From contig CAMNLN010000080.1 in the NCBI GenBank assembly GCA_946543025.1, positions 1 to 12,130 on the forward strand: DNA of 12,130 nt, given 5' to 3'. Positions 1 to 6,804 of the stretch are shown one piece after another. The stretch is from an uncultured Verrucomicrobiota bacterium (GTDB lineage Bacteria; Verrucomicrobiota; Kiritimatiellia; RFP12; UBA1067). The position numbers and the translations under genes are program-made. The number at the start of each line of letters is the position of its first letter. The stretch's first letter is position 1. The notes beneath the pieces are model-generated. The model saw nothing but the letters and a program-made list of their open reading frames with translations, did not search any database and had not been told where the DNA came from.

Positions 1-771
1 GGCGGGCGGCACATGGTGGACGGCTATCGCGCGTACGTGGAGAAGGTGCGCGCCGACAATCCCGGGTTCTACCTCTCCACCGAGGAACAGGGCGAGGCGT
101 ATCTCGAGCTCTTCGAGTCGTTCATCTTCGTCCATTCCAGCGCCGAGCGCTTCGGCGTGGGCGCGTTGCCGAAGTACGAGCTCGTGCCGGCCTTCCAGGC
201 CGTCTACCATGGCGCGGTGGTGATCTTCGGCTCGTTCGCCACGATCGACGACCAGCCGCCGTGGGACGAGCGGTGGGGCGAGAGCCCCTACGGCGTGGAG
301 ACGACGGAGTGGGAGAAGAAGTACCCGGACCAGTTCGCCGTCGAGTTCGCGCGCGGCGTCGCGTGGGGCCAGCAGCCCACCGTCCACAAGTTTCTGCTGG
401 AACATGCCACTTCGCCCCGTTTCGACGATGACTATGCGTTCATGAAAGACACGGCCCGGTTCTACCACGCCAACCGCGACCTGCTCTTCGACGGCGAAAT
501 GCGCGCGCCCGGCACACTTACTTGCCCCACGCAGCGCGTTGTGTTCCTGCGGCGCAGCTCCTATACGAAGCCGCAGGACGTGAAGGAGTCCGTCCAGACC
601 GCCCTGCCGACGGTTTTCCATTCGGTGTGGCGGTCGAAGGGCGGGCGCACGGCGGCGGTGCTCGTCAACTGGTCGCGTGCCGAACAGCCTTATTCCCTGG
701 CATCGCCCGACGTCTCCTCTTCGGGCGTCGTTCCGGCCCGCAGCTGGATCGTCGTCCCTGCGCGCCAGTAG
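1..771 (+). CDS. C-terminal part of a DUF6259-like carbohydrate-active protein (5' truncated)
   Basis: The reading frame is open from the first base of the window, so this is the last 256 residues of a longer protein. The ATG at base 13 is probably internal, because the codons before it are also open. The visible part looks like the end of a TIM-barrel glycosidase: an early stretch with acidic and aromatic residues (STEEQGEAYLELFESF), a Trp/Asp-rich loop (QPPWDERWGESPYG), and an all-beta tail in which VVFLRRSSY and TAAVLVNWS look like strands. The overall look matches DUF6259 proteins, which are common in Verrucomicrobia and Kiritimatiellae and are presumed glycoside hydrolases. That family call is from memory and is not certain. 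It ends at TAG 769-771. The DUF1080 gene follows after a 64-base gap with its own promoter, so the two need not be co-transcribed. No catalytic residues can be assigned from this fragment. Confidence 0.55.
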   Translation, partial: GGRHMVDGYRAYVEKVRADNPGFYLSTEEQGEAYLELFESFIFVHSSAERFGVGALPKYELVPAFQAVYHGAVVIFGSFATIDDQPPWDERWGESPYGVETTEWEKKYPDQFAVEFARGVAWGQQPTVHKFLLEHATSPRFDDDYAFMKDTARFYHANRDLLFDGEMRAPGTLTCPTQRVVFLRRSSYTKPQDVKESVQTALPTVFHSVWRSKGGRTAAVLVNWSRAEQPYSLASPDVSSSGVVPARSWIVVPARQ

Positions 772-789
772 CGCGGCACGGGGCGATTA

Positions 790-798
790 TGCTATACT
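790..798 (+). promoter_or_regulatory. Extended -10 promoter of the DUF1080 gene
   Basis: The bases read TGCTATACT, which fits an extended -10 (TGn followed by TATACT). No convincing -35 lies 17-18 bases upstream. Transcription would start near 805, giving a leader of about 31 bases that carries a GGAAGAA Shine-Dalgarno at 824-830 before ATG 836. The same pattern recurs before most other transcription units in the window. Confidence 0.6.
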
Positions 799-835
799 TG
801 ACGCGTTGTCATCAACCCATAAAGGAAGAACCGAC

Positions 836-2209
836 ATGAGAAAGTTGCTGTTGTCATCGCTGGCCCTCGCGGCCGCCACCGTCGCGTTTGGCGCGAAACC
901 TGACGCGGAGGGTTTCGTCTCGATCTTCAACGGAAAGGACCTCACCGGCTGGGTCGGGGCCACGAACACGTACGTGGTGGAGGAGGGCGGTGTGCTCGCA
1001 TGCCAGCCCGGCAAGGGCAGCGGCGGCAATCTGGCCACCGTGAAGCAGTACGACAACTTCATCCTCCGCTTCGAGTTCTGCCTGCCGACCAATGCCAACA
1101 ACGGCCTCGGCATCCGCATGCCGGCGCCGGACTCGCACGCGGCGTATGACGCCATGTGCGAGCTGCAGATCCTCGATGACGGCGGCGACCAGTACACGAA
1201 GCTCCATCCCTACCAGTTCCACGGCTCCATCTACGGCATCGTGCCCTCGCTGCGCGACAACGTCGGCAAGCAGATCTGGGGCAAGGACAAGAACTTCACG
1301 GGCAACGGCTCCTACCTGCGCAAGCCCGGGATGTGGAACTTCGAGGAAGTGCGCGTGATCGGAAGCCGCATCCAGGTGATCTTGAACGGCATCATGATCG
1401 TGGACGCCGACGTGGCGAAGATCAAGGGCGACGGCACGGATACGCCGGACAAGCGCAAGCATCCCGGCCTCCACCGCACGAAGGGCCACATTGGCTGGCT
1501 GGGCCACGGCCACCACGTGCAGTGGCGCAACATCCGCATCAAGGAGGTCTCCGCGAAGCATGTCGTCGGCTCCGACACGGTGAAGAAGTGCCCGGCCGGG
1601 TTCACGCAGCTCTTCAACGGGAAGGACCTGACGAACTGGAAGGGCGTGACCACGCAGGAGAAGTTCGATAACCCGAAGGTACGCCATGCGGCCTCCATTG
1701 AGAAGCGCGCCGAGATGCAGAAGATCGCCGACCAGGGGATGATCGACCACTGGCATGTCCGCGACGGCGCGCTCTTCTTCGACGGCTTCAAGGGCGGCTA
1801 CTCGCTCGCGACCATCAAGGACTACAAGGACTTCGAGATGTGGGTGGACTGGCGCATCCTTTCGGTGCAGGGCGATTCCGGACTCTACCTGCGCGGCTCG
1901 CCGCAGGTGCAGATCTGGGACGCGCACAACCAGTGGCACATCGGCTCCGGCGGCCTCTACAACAACAAGAAGAACCCCAGCAAGGCGCTGTCCATCCAGG
2001 ACCGCCTCGTCGGCAACTGGAACACGTTCCACGTGACGATGCGCGGCGAGCGCGTGACGGTGGAGCTGAACGGCGTGAAGGTGGTGGACAACACGGTGCT
2101 GGAGAACTACTGGGACCGTTCGCAACCGATATTCCCCGTCGAGCAGATCGAACTTCAGTGCCACGGCGATCCGGTCGAGTTCAAGAACATCTTCATCCGC
2201 GAGCTGTAG
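836..2209 (+). CDS. Secreted protein with two DUF1080 (3-keto-disaccharide hydrolase-type) domains
   Basis: This 457-residue protein starts with a Sec signal peptide (MRKLLLSSLALAAATVAFGA, cleavage expected after residue 20), so it is exported. Two DUF1080 domains follow. The first runs from about residue 25 to 237, opens with FNGKDLTGW (31-39) and closes with WRNIRIKEV. The second runs from about 254 to 457, opens with FNGKDLTNW (260-268) and closes with FKNIFIREL. DUF1080 domains have a concanavalin/LamG-like beta-sandwich fold. Characterised members act on 3-keto-glycosides, cleaving the glycosidic bond by hydrolysis or elimination. The start was chosen for the signal peptide and for GGAAGAA just upstream. 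The open frame continues upstream to 677, but there it overlaps the previous gene and encodes no recognisable sequence. The gene has its own promoter and an intrinsic terminator, so it is probably monocistronic. The exact substrate cannot be told. Confidence 0.88.
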   Translation: MRKLLLSSLALAAATVAFGAKPDAEGFVSIFNGKDLTGWVGATNTYVVEEGGVLACQPGKGSGGNLATVKQYDNFILRFEFCLPTNANNGLGIRMPAPDSHAAYDAMCELQILDDGGDQYTKLHPYQFHGSIYGIVPSLRDNVGKQIWGKDKNFTGNGSYLRKPGMWNFEEVRVIGSRIQVILNGIMIVDADVAKIKGDGTDTPDKRKHPGLHRTKGHIGWLGHGHHVQWRNIRIKEVSAKHVVGSDTVKKCPAGFTQLFNGKDLTNWKGVTTQEKFDNPKVRHAASIEKRAEMQKIADQGMIDHWHVRDGALFFDGFKGGYSLATIKDYKDFEMWVDWRILSVQGDSGLYLRGSPQVQIWDAHNQWHIGSGGLYNNKKNPSKALSIQDRLVGNWNTFHVTMRGERVTVELNGVKVVDNTVLENYWDRSQPIFPVEQIELQCHGDPVEFKNIFIREL

Positions 2210-2241
2210 GGGCTTGCGGCGCGGCTTCCTGACGGCCGATG

Positions 2242-2282
2242 AAAATTCCCCGGCGGGCGTCTTTCGCCTGTCGGGGATTTTT
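2242..2282 (+). terminator. Intrinsic terminator after the DUF1080 gene
   Basis: An inverted repeat has its 5' arm at 2242-2259 and its 3' arm at 2265-2282, with a five-base loop (TCTTT). The stem core, TCCCCG pairing with CGGGGA, is uninterrupted. The stem carries one T-T mismatch and two G-T pairs. The 3' side ends in ATTTTT. The T-run ends where the TGATATACT promoter element of the next gene begins, so terminator and promoter are fused. The pairing was done by eye; no folding energy was computed. Confidence 0.8.
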
Positions 2283-2290
2283 GATATACT
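2282..2290 (+). promoter_or_regulatory. Extended -10 promoter of the TPR gene
   Basis: TGATATACT fits the TGn-TATACT extended -10. No good -35 is visible, and the expected -35 position lies inside the upstream terminator hairpin. The start site would be near 2297, giving a leader of about 20 bases with a strong AAGGAGA Shine-Dalgarno at 2304-2310, six bases before ATG 2317. Confidence 0.65.
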
Positions 2291-2316
2291 AGAGAAAGCT
2301 TTCAAGGAGACAACAC

Positions 2317-3714
2317 ATGGCGAACGATGCACTTGCCCAAAAGGCGCAGAACTTCACGAATCGCGGACGGCAGGCCCTCGAGGCCGGACGGTACGACTTG
2401 GCCGTGGAACTGTTGACGGAGGCGCTGTCCTGCGCGCCCGACACGCTGGAGACCCGTCGTCTGCTGCGCGCGGCCCAGATTGCCAAGTACCGTCAGTCGC
2501 CGCCTGGCTTCATGGCCAAGATGAAGTGCCTGACGATGCGCGGCAAGGTCATGTCGCTCGCCAAGAAAGGACAGGGCGCGGAGGCGATGGCCGAAGCCGA
2601 GAAGCTCCTGACGATCAATCCGCTCGATCCCGACAACATCGAGGCGGCGGTGAAGGCGGCCGAAGCGGCCGGCAAGCCGGAAGCGGCGGCGATCTCCGTG
2701 GAGGCCGCCTATTCCTGCAACCAGAGCGACGTGAACCTCTTGGAGCGTATCGCCGCGTATTACATGGCGGCCAAGCGTTACGACAAGGCGCGCGACGCCT
2801 ACGTGAAGCTGTCTCAGCTCAAGCCGGGCGACCAGCGAATCATACAGCTCCTCAAGAACGCCGAGGCCCAGACGACGATGTCGAGCGGCTGGTCGGACTC
2901 CGTGGGCAAGAAGGGCGGCTTCCAGAATCTCATCGCGAACAAGGAGCAGGCGAAGAAACTCGACCAGGCCAACAAGGCGATGGTCGTGGGTGCGGACGCC
3001 GAGGCGCTCATCGCCGAGAAGAAGGCGCAGATCGAGAAGGAGCCGGGCAACATGAACATGTACCGCGCCCTCGCCCGTATCTACATGCAGAACAAGCGCT
3101 TTGCCGAGGCCGTCCAGACGCTCGAGCAGGCGCAGACGATCAACGCGGCCGACCCCGAGCTTGACCGCATGCTCTCGACCGTGCGTGCGGCGGACTATGA
3201 GTCGCGCATCGAGGCCCTGCGCCAGGAGGGCAAGACGGAGGAGGCCGACGCCCTCGAGGTGGAGAAGGACCAGTTCGTCTTCGACGATCTCGCCACGCGC
3301 GTGGACCGCTACCCGAACGACCTCCATCTCCGCTTCGAGCTGGGCTACCAGTACTACATCTACGGCGACCAGGACCCGTCCTTCTACGACGAAGCCGTGC
3401 AGCATCTCCAGCTCGCGCAGAAGTCGCCGAAGGACCGTCTCAACGCGCTCTACTATCTGGCGATGTGCTTCCTCAAGAAGGGACAGCGCGACATGGCCGT
3501 GATGCAGCTCGAGACGGCGCGCGACCAGTTGCCGATGATGGATGACCTCAAGAAGAAAGTCGTCTACCAGCTTGGCCTGTGCGCCGAAGAGGCGCAGGAC
3601 TACGAGAAGGCGTACAACTACTACAAGGACGTCTACTCTGCCGACGTCACGTTCGGCGACCTCAACGAGCGCATGCTCAAGATCGGCAAGTTGCTTCAGG
3701 AGCGCAAGGGTTGA
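2317..3714 (+). CDS. Cytoplasmic tetratricopeptide-repeat (TPR) protein
   Basis: The 465-residue protein is almost wholly alpha-helical with recurring TPR-like helix pairs. Examples are at about residues 7-40 (ALEAGRYDLAVELLTEAL), 138-170 (AAYYMAAKRYDKARDAYVKLSQLKP), 246-277 (ARIYMQNKRFAEAVQTLEQA), 374-404 and 413-445 (QLGLCAEEAQDYEKAYNYYKDVY). A charged, less regular segment at about 185-245 separates N- and C-terminal repeat blocks. There is no signal peptide or membrane segment, so it is probably a cytosolic scaffold for protein contacts. No enzymatic domain is visible and no specific role is recognised. The start is fixed by AAGGAGA six bases upstream. It is flanked by a promoter and a terminator and so appears to be a one-gene unit. 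The long open frames on the opposite strand here are composition shadows. Confidence 0.88.
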   Translation: MANDALAQKAQNFTNRGRQALEAGRYDLAVELLTEALSCAPDTLETRRLLRAAQIAKYRQSPPGFMAKMKCLTMRGKVMSLAKKGQGAEAMAEAEKLLTINPLDPDNIEAAVKAAEAAGKPEAAAISVEAAYSCNQSDVNLLERIAAYYMAAKRYDKARDAYVKLSQLKPGDQRIIQLLKNAEAQTTMSSGWSDSVGKKGGFQNLIANKEQAKKLDQANKAMVVGADAEALIAEKKAQIEKEPGNMNMYRALARIYMQNKRFAEAVQTLEQAQTINAADPELDRMLSTVRAADYESRIEALRQEGKTEEADALEVEKDQFVFDDLATRVDRYPNDLHLRFELGYQYYIYGDQDPSFYDEAVQHLQLAQKSPKDRLNALYYLAMCFLKKGQRDMAVMQLETARDQLPMMDDLKKKVVYQLGLCAEEAQDYEKAYNYYKDVYSADVTFGDLNERMLKIGKLLQERKG

Positions 3715-3737
3715 TCGGAAAACATGTTCCCGAAAAA

Positions 3738-3768
3738 CAAGACGGCAGGGCTTTGCCCTGCCGTTTGT
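3738..3768. terminator. Terminator hairpin between the TPR gene and tRNA-Glu (convergent)
   Basis: ACGGCAGGGC (3742-3751) pairs perfectly with GCCCTGCCGT (3755-3764) around a TTT loop. On the plus strand only a short TTTGT follows. On the minus strand the hairpin is followed by CTTGTTTTTCGG, a better U-tract. It therefore probably serves both units, the TPR gene from the left and tRNA-Glu from the right, and is likely stronger for the tRNA. Confidence 0.75.
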
Positions 3769-3774
3769 CGCAAG

Positions 3775-3849
3775 TGGCAGTCCCGAGGAGAGTCGAACTC
3801 CTGTTACTAGGATGAAAACCTGGTGTCCTAACCGTTAGACGACGGGACC
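3775..3849 (-). tRNA. tRNA-Glu (anticodon TTC)
   Basis: The minus strand folds as a complete 75-base tRNA with an encoded CCA (3777-3775). The acceptor stem is GGTCCCG/CGGGACT with a G1-U72 pair and discriminator G. The D stem is GTCT/GGAC. The anticodon loop TTTTCAT (3818-3812) has anticodon TTC (3816-3814), reading Glu codons GAA and GAG. The four-base variable loop is TAAC. The T stem AGGAG/CTCCT closes the loop TTCGACT. The anticodon stem CCAGG/CCTAG has one C28-A42 mismatch where a C-G pair would be expected. Everything else is intact, so it is probably functional. A promoter lies 20 bases upstream of the 5' end and a terminator hairpin begins a few bases after the 3' end. Confidence 0.95.
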
Positions 3850-3869
3850 ACTTGTGTGAACGGGCAAAT

Positions 3870-3898
3870 AGTTTAGCAAAAAGGCGGTCTCTCGGCAA
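3870..3898 (-). promoter_or_regulatory. Promoter of tRNA-Glu
   Basis: On the minus strand TTGCCG (3898-3893) sits 17 bases from TAAACT (3875-3870), and TGC directly precedes the -10, making TGCTAAACT. The -10 ends 20 bases before the mature tRNA 5' end, which leaves room for a short 5' leader removed by RNase P. This is one of two promoters in the window with a recognisable -35. Confidence 0.6.
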
Positions 3899-3957
3899 GG
3901 GGGATGAGCAAAAAACTCATCTTTCGGCCGCTCTCCGACGCATTTGCAGACGGCTCG

Positions 3958-4725
3958 CTAACCGAAGAGGGCGACGGCGTTGGCAAAGGTAATGGCGGCA
4001 AGGCTTTCGACGGAGACCTGCCGAAGGTCGGCGAGAAAACGGGCCGTGTGGATGACGAATGCGGGTTCGTTCGCCTGTCCGCGCAGGGGGACGGGGGCGA
4101 GGAAGGGGGAGTCGGTCTCGATGAGGAGTCTGTCGTCGGGGACGTACTTGGCGGACGCGCGGACCTCTTCGGCGCGACGGAAGGTGACAATGCCGGAGAA
4201 GGAGACCATGAAGCCGCGGTCGAGGAGCCGACGCGCGAACGCAGGCGTACCCGTGTAGCAGTGGATGACGCCCCGAAGGGACGAGCCGTGCCACGGCACC
4301 TCGTCCAGGACGCCGCAGGTGGAGTCGTCCGCCTCGCGCGTGTGGATGACGACCGGAAGGTTCAGCTCGTCGGCGAGCGCGAGCTGGGCCGCGAAAAGCG
4401 CGCGTTGGTTGGCTGCGGTCTCGGGCGCGTAGTGGAAGTCGAGGCCGATTTCGCCGACAGCCGCGCAGGAATAGTCGGCGTGCTGGCGGCGGATGTTAGC
4501 AAGGACATCGTCGAGGGGAAGCCCCGTCTGGTCTCGGTCGGCGCCGAGGGCGAGGCGGACGGCGCTCGGATTCTGGGTTTGAGCCTGGACGGCGGCGGCG
4601 TTCAGATCCTCGCTGCCGCCGACGGCCATGAGCCGCGTGACGCCCGCCGACTGCGCGCGTGCGAGCGCCCCAGCCGTCTCGTCCTTGTTCGGCCCGAAAT
4701 GGGCATGCGTGTCGTAAAGTTCCAT
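3958..4725 (-). CDS. TatD-family metal-dependent hydrolase
   Basis: The 255-residue protein has all TatD signatures in order. These are the N-terminal metal-binding DTHAHF (H7, H9), GEIGLDF (E92), VVIHTRE (H128), GVIHCYTG (H155) and ETDSPFLAP (D205). TatD proteins are TIM-barrel amidohydrolase-superfamily enzymes with two metal ions. Characterised ones act as 3'-5' DNA/RNA exonucleases or D-aminoacyl-type hydrolases, in the cytoplasm. Its length matches the family. The start MELYDTHAH is the only one that keeps the usual short lead before DTHxH. There is no Shine-Dalgarno; instead a TGGTATAAT box ends six bases before the ATG, which predicts a leaderless mRNA. It is divergent from the Gfo/Idh/MocA operon, with 70 bases between the two start codons. 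The plus-strand frame covering this gene is an antisense shadow. Confidence 0.92.
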   Translation of the reverse strand: MELYDTHAHFGPNKDETAGALARAQSAGVTRLMAVGGSEDLNAAAVQAQTQNPSAVRLALGADRDQTGLPLDDVLANIRRQHADYSCAAVGEIGLDFHYAPETAANQRALFAAQLALADELNLPVVIHTREADDSTCGVLDEVPWHGSSLRGVIHCYTGTPAFARRLLDRGFMVSFSGIVTFRRAEEVRASAKYVPDDRLLIETDSPFLAPVPLRGQANEPAFVIHTARFLADLRQVSVESLAAITFANAVALFG

Positions 4726-4731
4726 GGCGTC

Positions 4732-4740
4732 ATTATACCA
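4732..4740 (-). promoter_or_regulatory. Extended -10 promoter of the TatD gene (predicts leaderless start)
   Basis: On the minus strand the bases read TGGTATAAT, a perfect -10 with the TGn extension and no clear -35. Only six bases (TGACGC-type, no purine-rich tract) lie between the box and the ATG at 4725. A start site 6-8 bases downstream of the box would fall on or next to the start codon. Confidence 0.7.
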
Positions 4741-4759
4741 TGTTTGCCGCGCGGCCAGG

Positions 4760-4789
4760 TTGAAGGTCTCGGTGCAGGTGTGGTATACT
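4760..4789 (+). promoter_or_regulatory. Promoter of the Gfo/Idh/MocA-CHR operon (predicts leaderless start)
   Basis: A weak -35 (TTGAAG, 4760-4765) lies 18 bases from TATACT (4784-4789), which is extended by TGG (4781-4783). Six bases then lead to ATG 4796, with no Shine-Dalgarno. The predicted start site falls at about the first base of the ATG. It is back to back with the TatD promoter, 40 bases between the two extended -10 elements. Confidence 0.7.
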
Positions 4790-4795
4790 GGCAGC

Positions 4796-6226
4796 ATGAA
4801 AAGACGACATTTTCTCCAGATGGCGGCGGGGGCCGCGCTGTTCAACGTCGGCACGTTGCGCGCGGCGCCGCTCGCGAAGCGCATTGCGCAGGGCGCGAAG
4901 ATCCGCGTGGCGCTGATTGGGTGCGGCGGACGCATGCAGACAATCGTGGAACCCCTGATGGCCGAGGAAGTGGTGGCGCTCGCCGACCCCGACCCGCAGA
5001 TGATCGCCCGCATCAAGGCGAAGATGGCCCGCGTGCCGGGCGCGGGCGACCTCTCGAAGGTGCGCGTCTTCTCCGACTACCGCGAGCTCTACGCGAAGAT
5101 GGGCGACGAGATCGACGCTGTCGCGATCGCCACGCCAAACCACCACCACGCGCTCGCAGCCGTGCTTGCGATGCGGCGCGGCATTCACGTGTTCGTGGAA
5201 AAACCGATGGCCTCCACCGTGGCCGAGGCGCAGCTGATGGGACGCGTGGCGAGGGAGACGGGCGTCGTCACGCAGGTGGGCAACTTCGGCCACTCGACGC
5301 GGGCGATGCGCATCTGCGTGGATGCGATCAAGAAGGGGGTGATCGGCGAGGTGCGCGACGTGTGGTGCTACGACGACCGGCTCAACTCCATGCTGGAGCG
5401 TCCGCCCGCCGCGCCGCCGCCGAAAGGCATGGACTGGGACGCCTGGTGCGGCCCTGCGCCCGTCTGCGACTACTACGCGCCGAACGAAGACCACGACGGA
5501 CTCCACCCGCACGACTGGCACAGCTGGATCGGCTACGGCAACGGCTCCATCGGCAACATGGGAACGCACATCATGGACGCGGCGTTCTGGGCGCTCGATT
5601 TGGGCAAGACGGGGCCGGAGAGCGTGGAGGCCCTGGACGCGCAGTTCGCTTGCCCGGGCGCGTGGGCATGGCGCGACACGATCGACTTCCGCTTCCCTGC
5701 GCGCGGCGACTTGCCGCCCGTGACGCTGCACTGGTGGGACGGCGTGAAGGACGGAATCCCCTACAGCAGGAAGTACGTGGGGCGCACGGGCGTCTGCCAC
5801 AAGCGCGAATACCAGAACCTGCCGCCGGCCATCGAGGAGACGGAACGCGAGTACGGGCTCGCGAAGGCGCCTTTTCTCAACATGGGCTCGCTCTTCGTGG
5901 GCACGAAGGGGAAAATCTGGTTCAGCCACCACAGTGCGATCCGTTTCTTCCCGAAGACGCTGGGGCAGGAGATCAAGAAGTCGAAGAAGTTCACCTACAA
6001 GACGACGGAGCACACGCTTGAATTCTACGCGGCCATCCGCGAGGGGCGCGAGGCAAACACGGGATTCGGCTACTCCGTGCCGCTGGCGGAGACGCTGCTC
6101 CTCGGGAACGTGGCGGCGCGCGCGGGAAAGAAAAAGCTCCTGTGGGACGGCAAGCGGATAACGAACGACGAGGCCGCGAACGCCTTCCTCGCTACCACCT
6201 ATCGGACCGGATGGGAACTGGCATAG
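4796..6226 (+). CDS. Tat-exported Gfo/Idh/MocA-family oxidoreductase
   Basis: The 476-residue protein begins MKRRHFLQMAAGAALFN, a twin-arginine signal (R3-R4), so it is probably folded with its cofactor and exported to the periplasm. A Rossmann domain follows: VALIGCGGRM (38-47) binds NAD(P), and the family motif EKP is at 135-137. The C-terminal Gfo/Idh/MocA domain has an aromatic region (WDAWCGPAP, HPHDWHSW) and NMGTHIMDAAFW, in which H258 and D261 are usual active-site positions. Members oxidise or reduce sugars and glycosides; exported PVC and Bacteroidota members are often linked to C3 oxidation or glycosidase-like use of bound NAD. The start is fixed by the Tat signal and by the promoter box six bases upstream. 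It overlaps the next gene by 16 bases if that gene starts at ATG 6211. The exact substrate is unknown. Confidence 0.92.
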   Translation: MKRRHFLQMAAGAALFNVGTLRAAPLAKRIAQGAKIRVALIGCGGRMQTIVEPLMAEEVVALADPDPQMIARIKAKMARVPGAGDLSKVRVFSDYRELYAKMGDEIDAVAIATPNHHHALAAVLAMRRGIHVFVEKPMASTVAEAQLMGRVARETGVVTQVGNFGHSTRAMRICVDAIKKGVIGEVRDVWCYDDRLNSMLERPPAAPPPKGMDWDAWCGPAPVCDYYAPNEDHDGLHPHDWHSWIGYGNGSIGNMGTHIMDAAFWALDLGKTGPESVEALDAQFACPGAWAWRDTIDFRFPARGDLPPVTLHWWDGVKDGIPYSRKYVGRTGVCHKREYQNLPPAIEETEREYGLAKAPFLNMGSLFVGTKGKIWFSHHSAIRFFPKTLGQEIKKSKKFTYKTTEHTLEFYAAIREGREANTGFGYSVPLAETLLLGNVAARAGKKKLLWDGKRITNDEAANAFLATTYRTGWELA

Positions 6227-6804
6227 CCGTGGAGAGCGCGTCTGCAAGAGCGCCGACGGTCGGCGCGATATTTATCTCGTTCGTCAAGATCGGGGCGTTG
6301 CTGATCGGCGGCGGCTACGCGATGCTGCCGCTCCTGGAGGACGAGATGGTGCGGCGGCGGAAGTGGGCGACGAGCGACGAAATGGCGGACTTCTTCGCGC
6401 TCGCGCAGGTGCTGCCGGGCGTGATCGCGGTCAACACGGCCATGCTCGTCGGCAATCGGTTGCGCGGCCTCGCTGGGAACCTGGCTGCCTCGCTGGGGCT
6501 TCTGGTGGTGCCGTTCTCGCTTATCGTGGCGTATGCGATCGCCTATGCGAGCGCGCAGGACATGCCTGCCGTCATGCGCGTCTTGGAAGGGGTAAGGCCG
6601 GCGGTCGCGGGCATGATGCTCGGCATGGGCCTCAACATGATGCGGAAGTCGGCGCGGACGGCATGGGCCCTGGCGGTGGCCGTGGGGGCATGCGGTGCGG
6701 TGCTCCTGTGGAACCCGCCGATGGCGTGGATGATCCTGGCGGCGATCGGGGCGGGGCTTGTCTGGAACTGGTTCGCGGCGCGGAAGGGAGGCGCGGGATG
6801 CTGA
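6211..6804 (+). CDS. Short-chain CHR (chromate-type) transporter, first subunit
   Basis: The 197-residue hydrophobic protein has the CHR-domain signatures SFVKIGALLIGGGYAMLPLLEDE (23-45) and QVLPGVIAVNTAMLVGNRLRG (66-86), then several membrane segments at about 92-114, 128-143, 150-167 and 170-188. Short CHR proteins work as pairs of homologous halves in the inner membrane. The family is named for chromate efflux, but many members have no tested substrate, and an anaerobe may move another anion. The start could be ATG 6211, inside the end of the oxidoreductase gene, or GTG 6229, three bases after that gene's stop; neither has a strong ribosome site. Longer upstream starts add no family sequence. 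It is translationally coupled to both neighbours: the next gene's ATG lies in its last codons. Confidence 0.88.
   Translation: MGTGIAVESASARAPTVGAIFISFVKIGALLIGGGYAMLPLLEDEMVRRRKWATSDEMADFFALAQVLPGVIAVNTAMLVGNRLRGLAGNLAASLGLLVVPFSLIVAYAIAYASAQDMPAVMRVLEGVRPAVAGMMLGMGLNMMRKSARTAWALAVAVGACGAVLLWNPPMAWMILAAIGAGLVWNWFAARKGGAGC

Noticed and set aside
854..2332. Minus-strand open frame (492 codons) opposite the DUF1080 gene; a similar one lies opposite the TPR gene.
   Set aside because: The plus-strand products are recognisable and have signals and ribosome sites. The antisense frames are compositional by-products of codon bias in GC-rich DNA.
3903..3921. Small hairpin GATGAG...CTCATC with an A-rich loop between TatD and tRNA-Glu, considered as a terminator for TatD.
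   Set aside because: The stem is only six pairs. On the minus strand, where TatD is read, it is followed by CCCC and not by a U-tract, so termination is not supported. It could be chance.
3904..6021. A very long plus-strand open frame (about 705 codons) running across the TatD gene and into the oxidoreductase gene.
   Set aside because: It is antisense to TatD, which has every family motif, and out of frame with the Gfo/Idh/MocA gene. Its translation is Arg/Gly/Glu-rich without domains, as expected of a GC-rich shadow frame.
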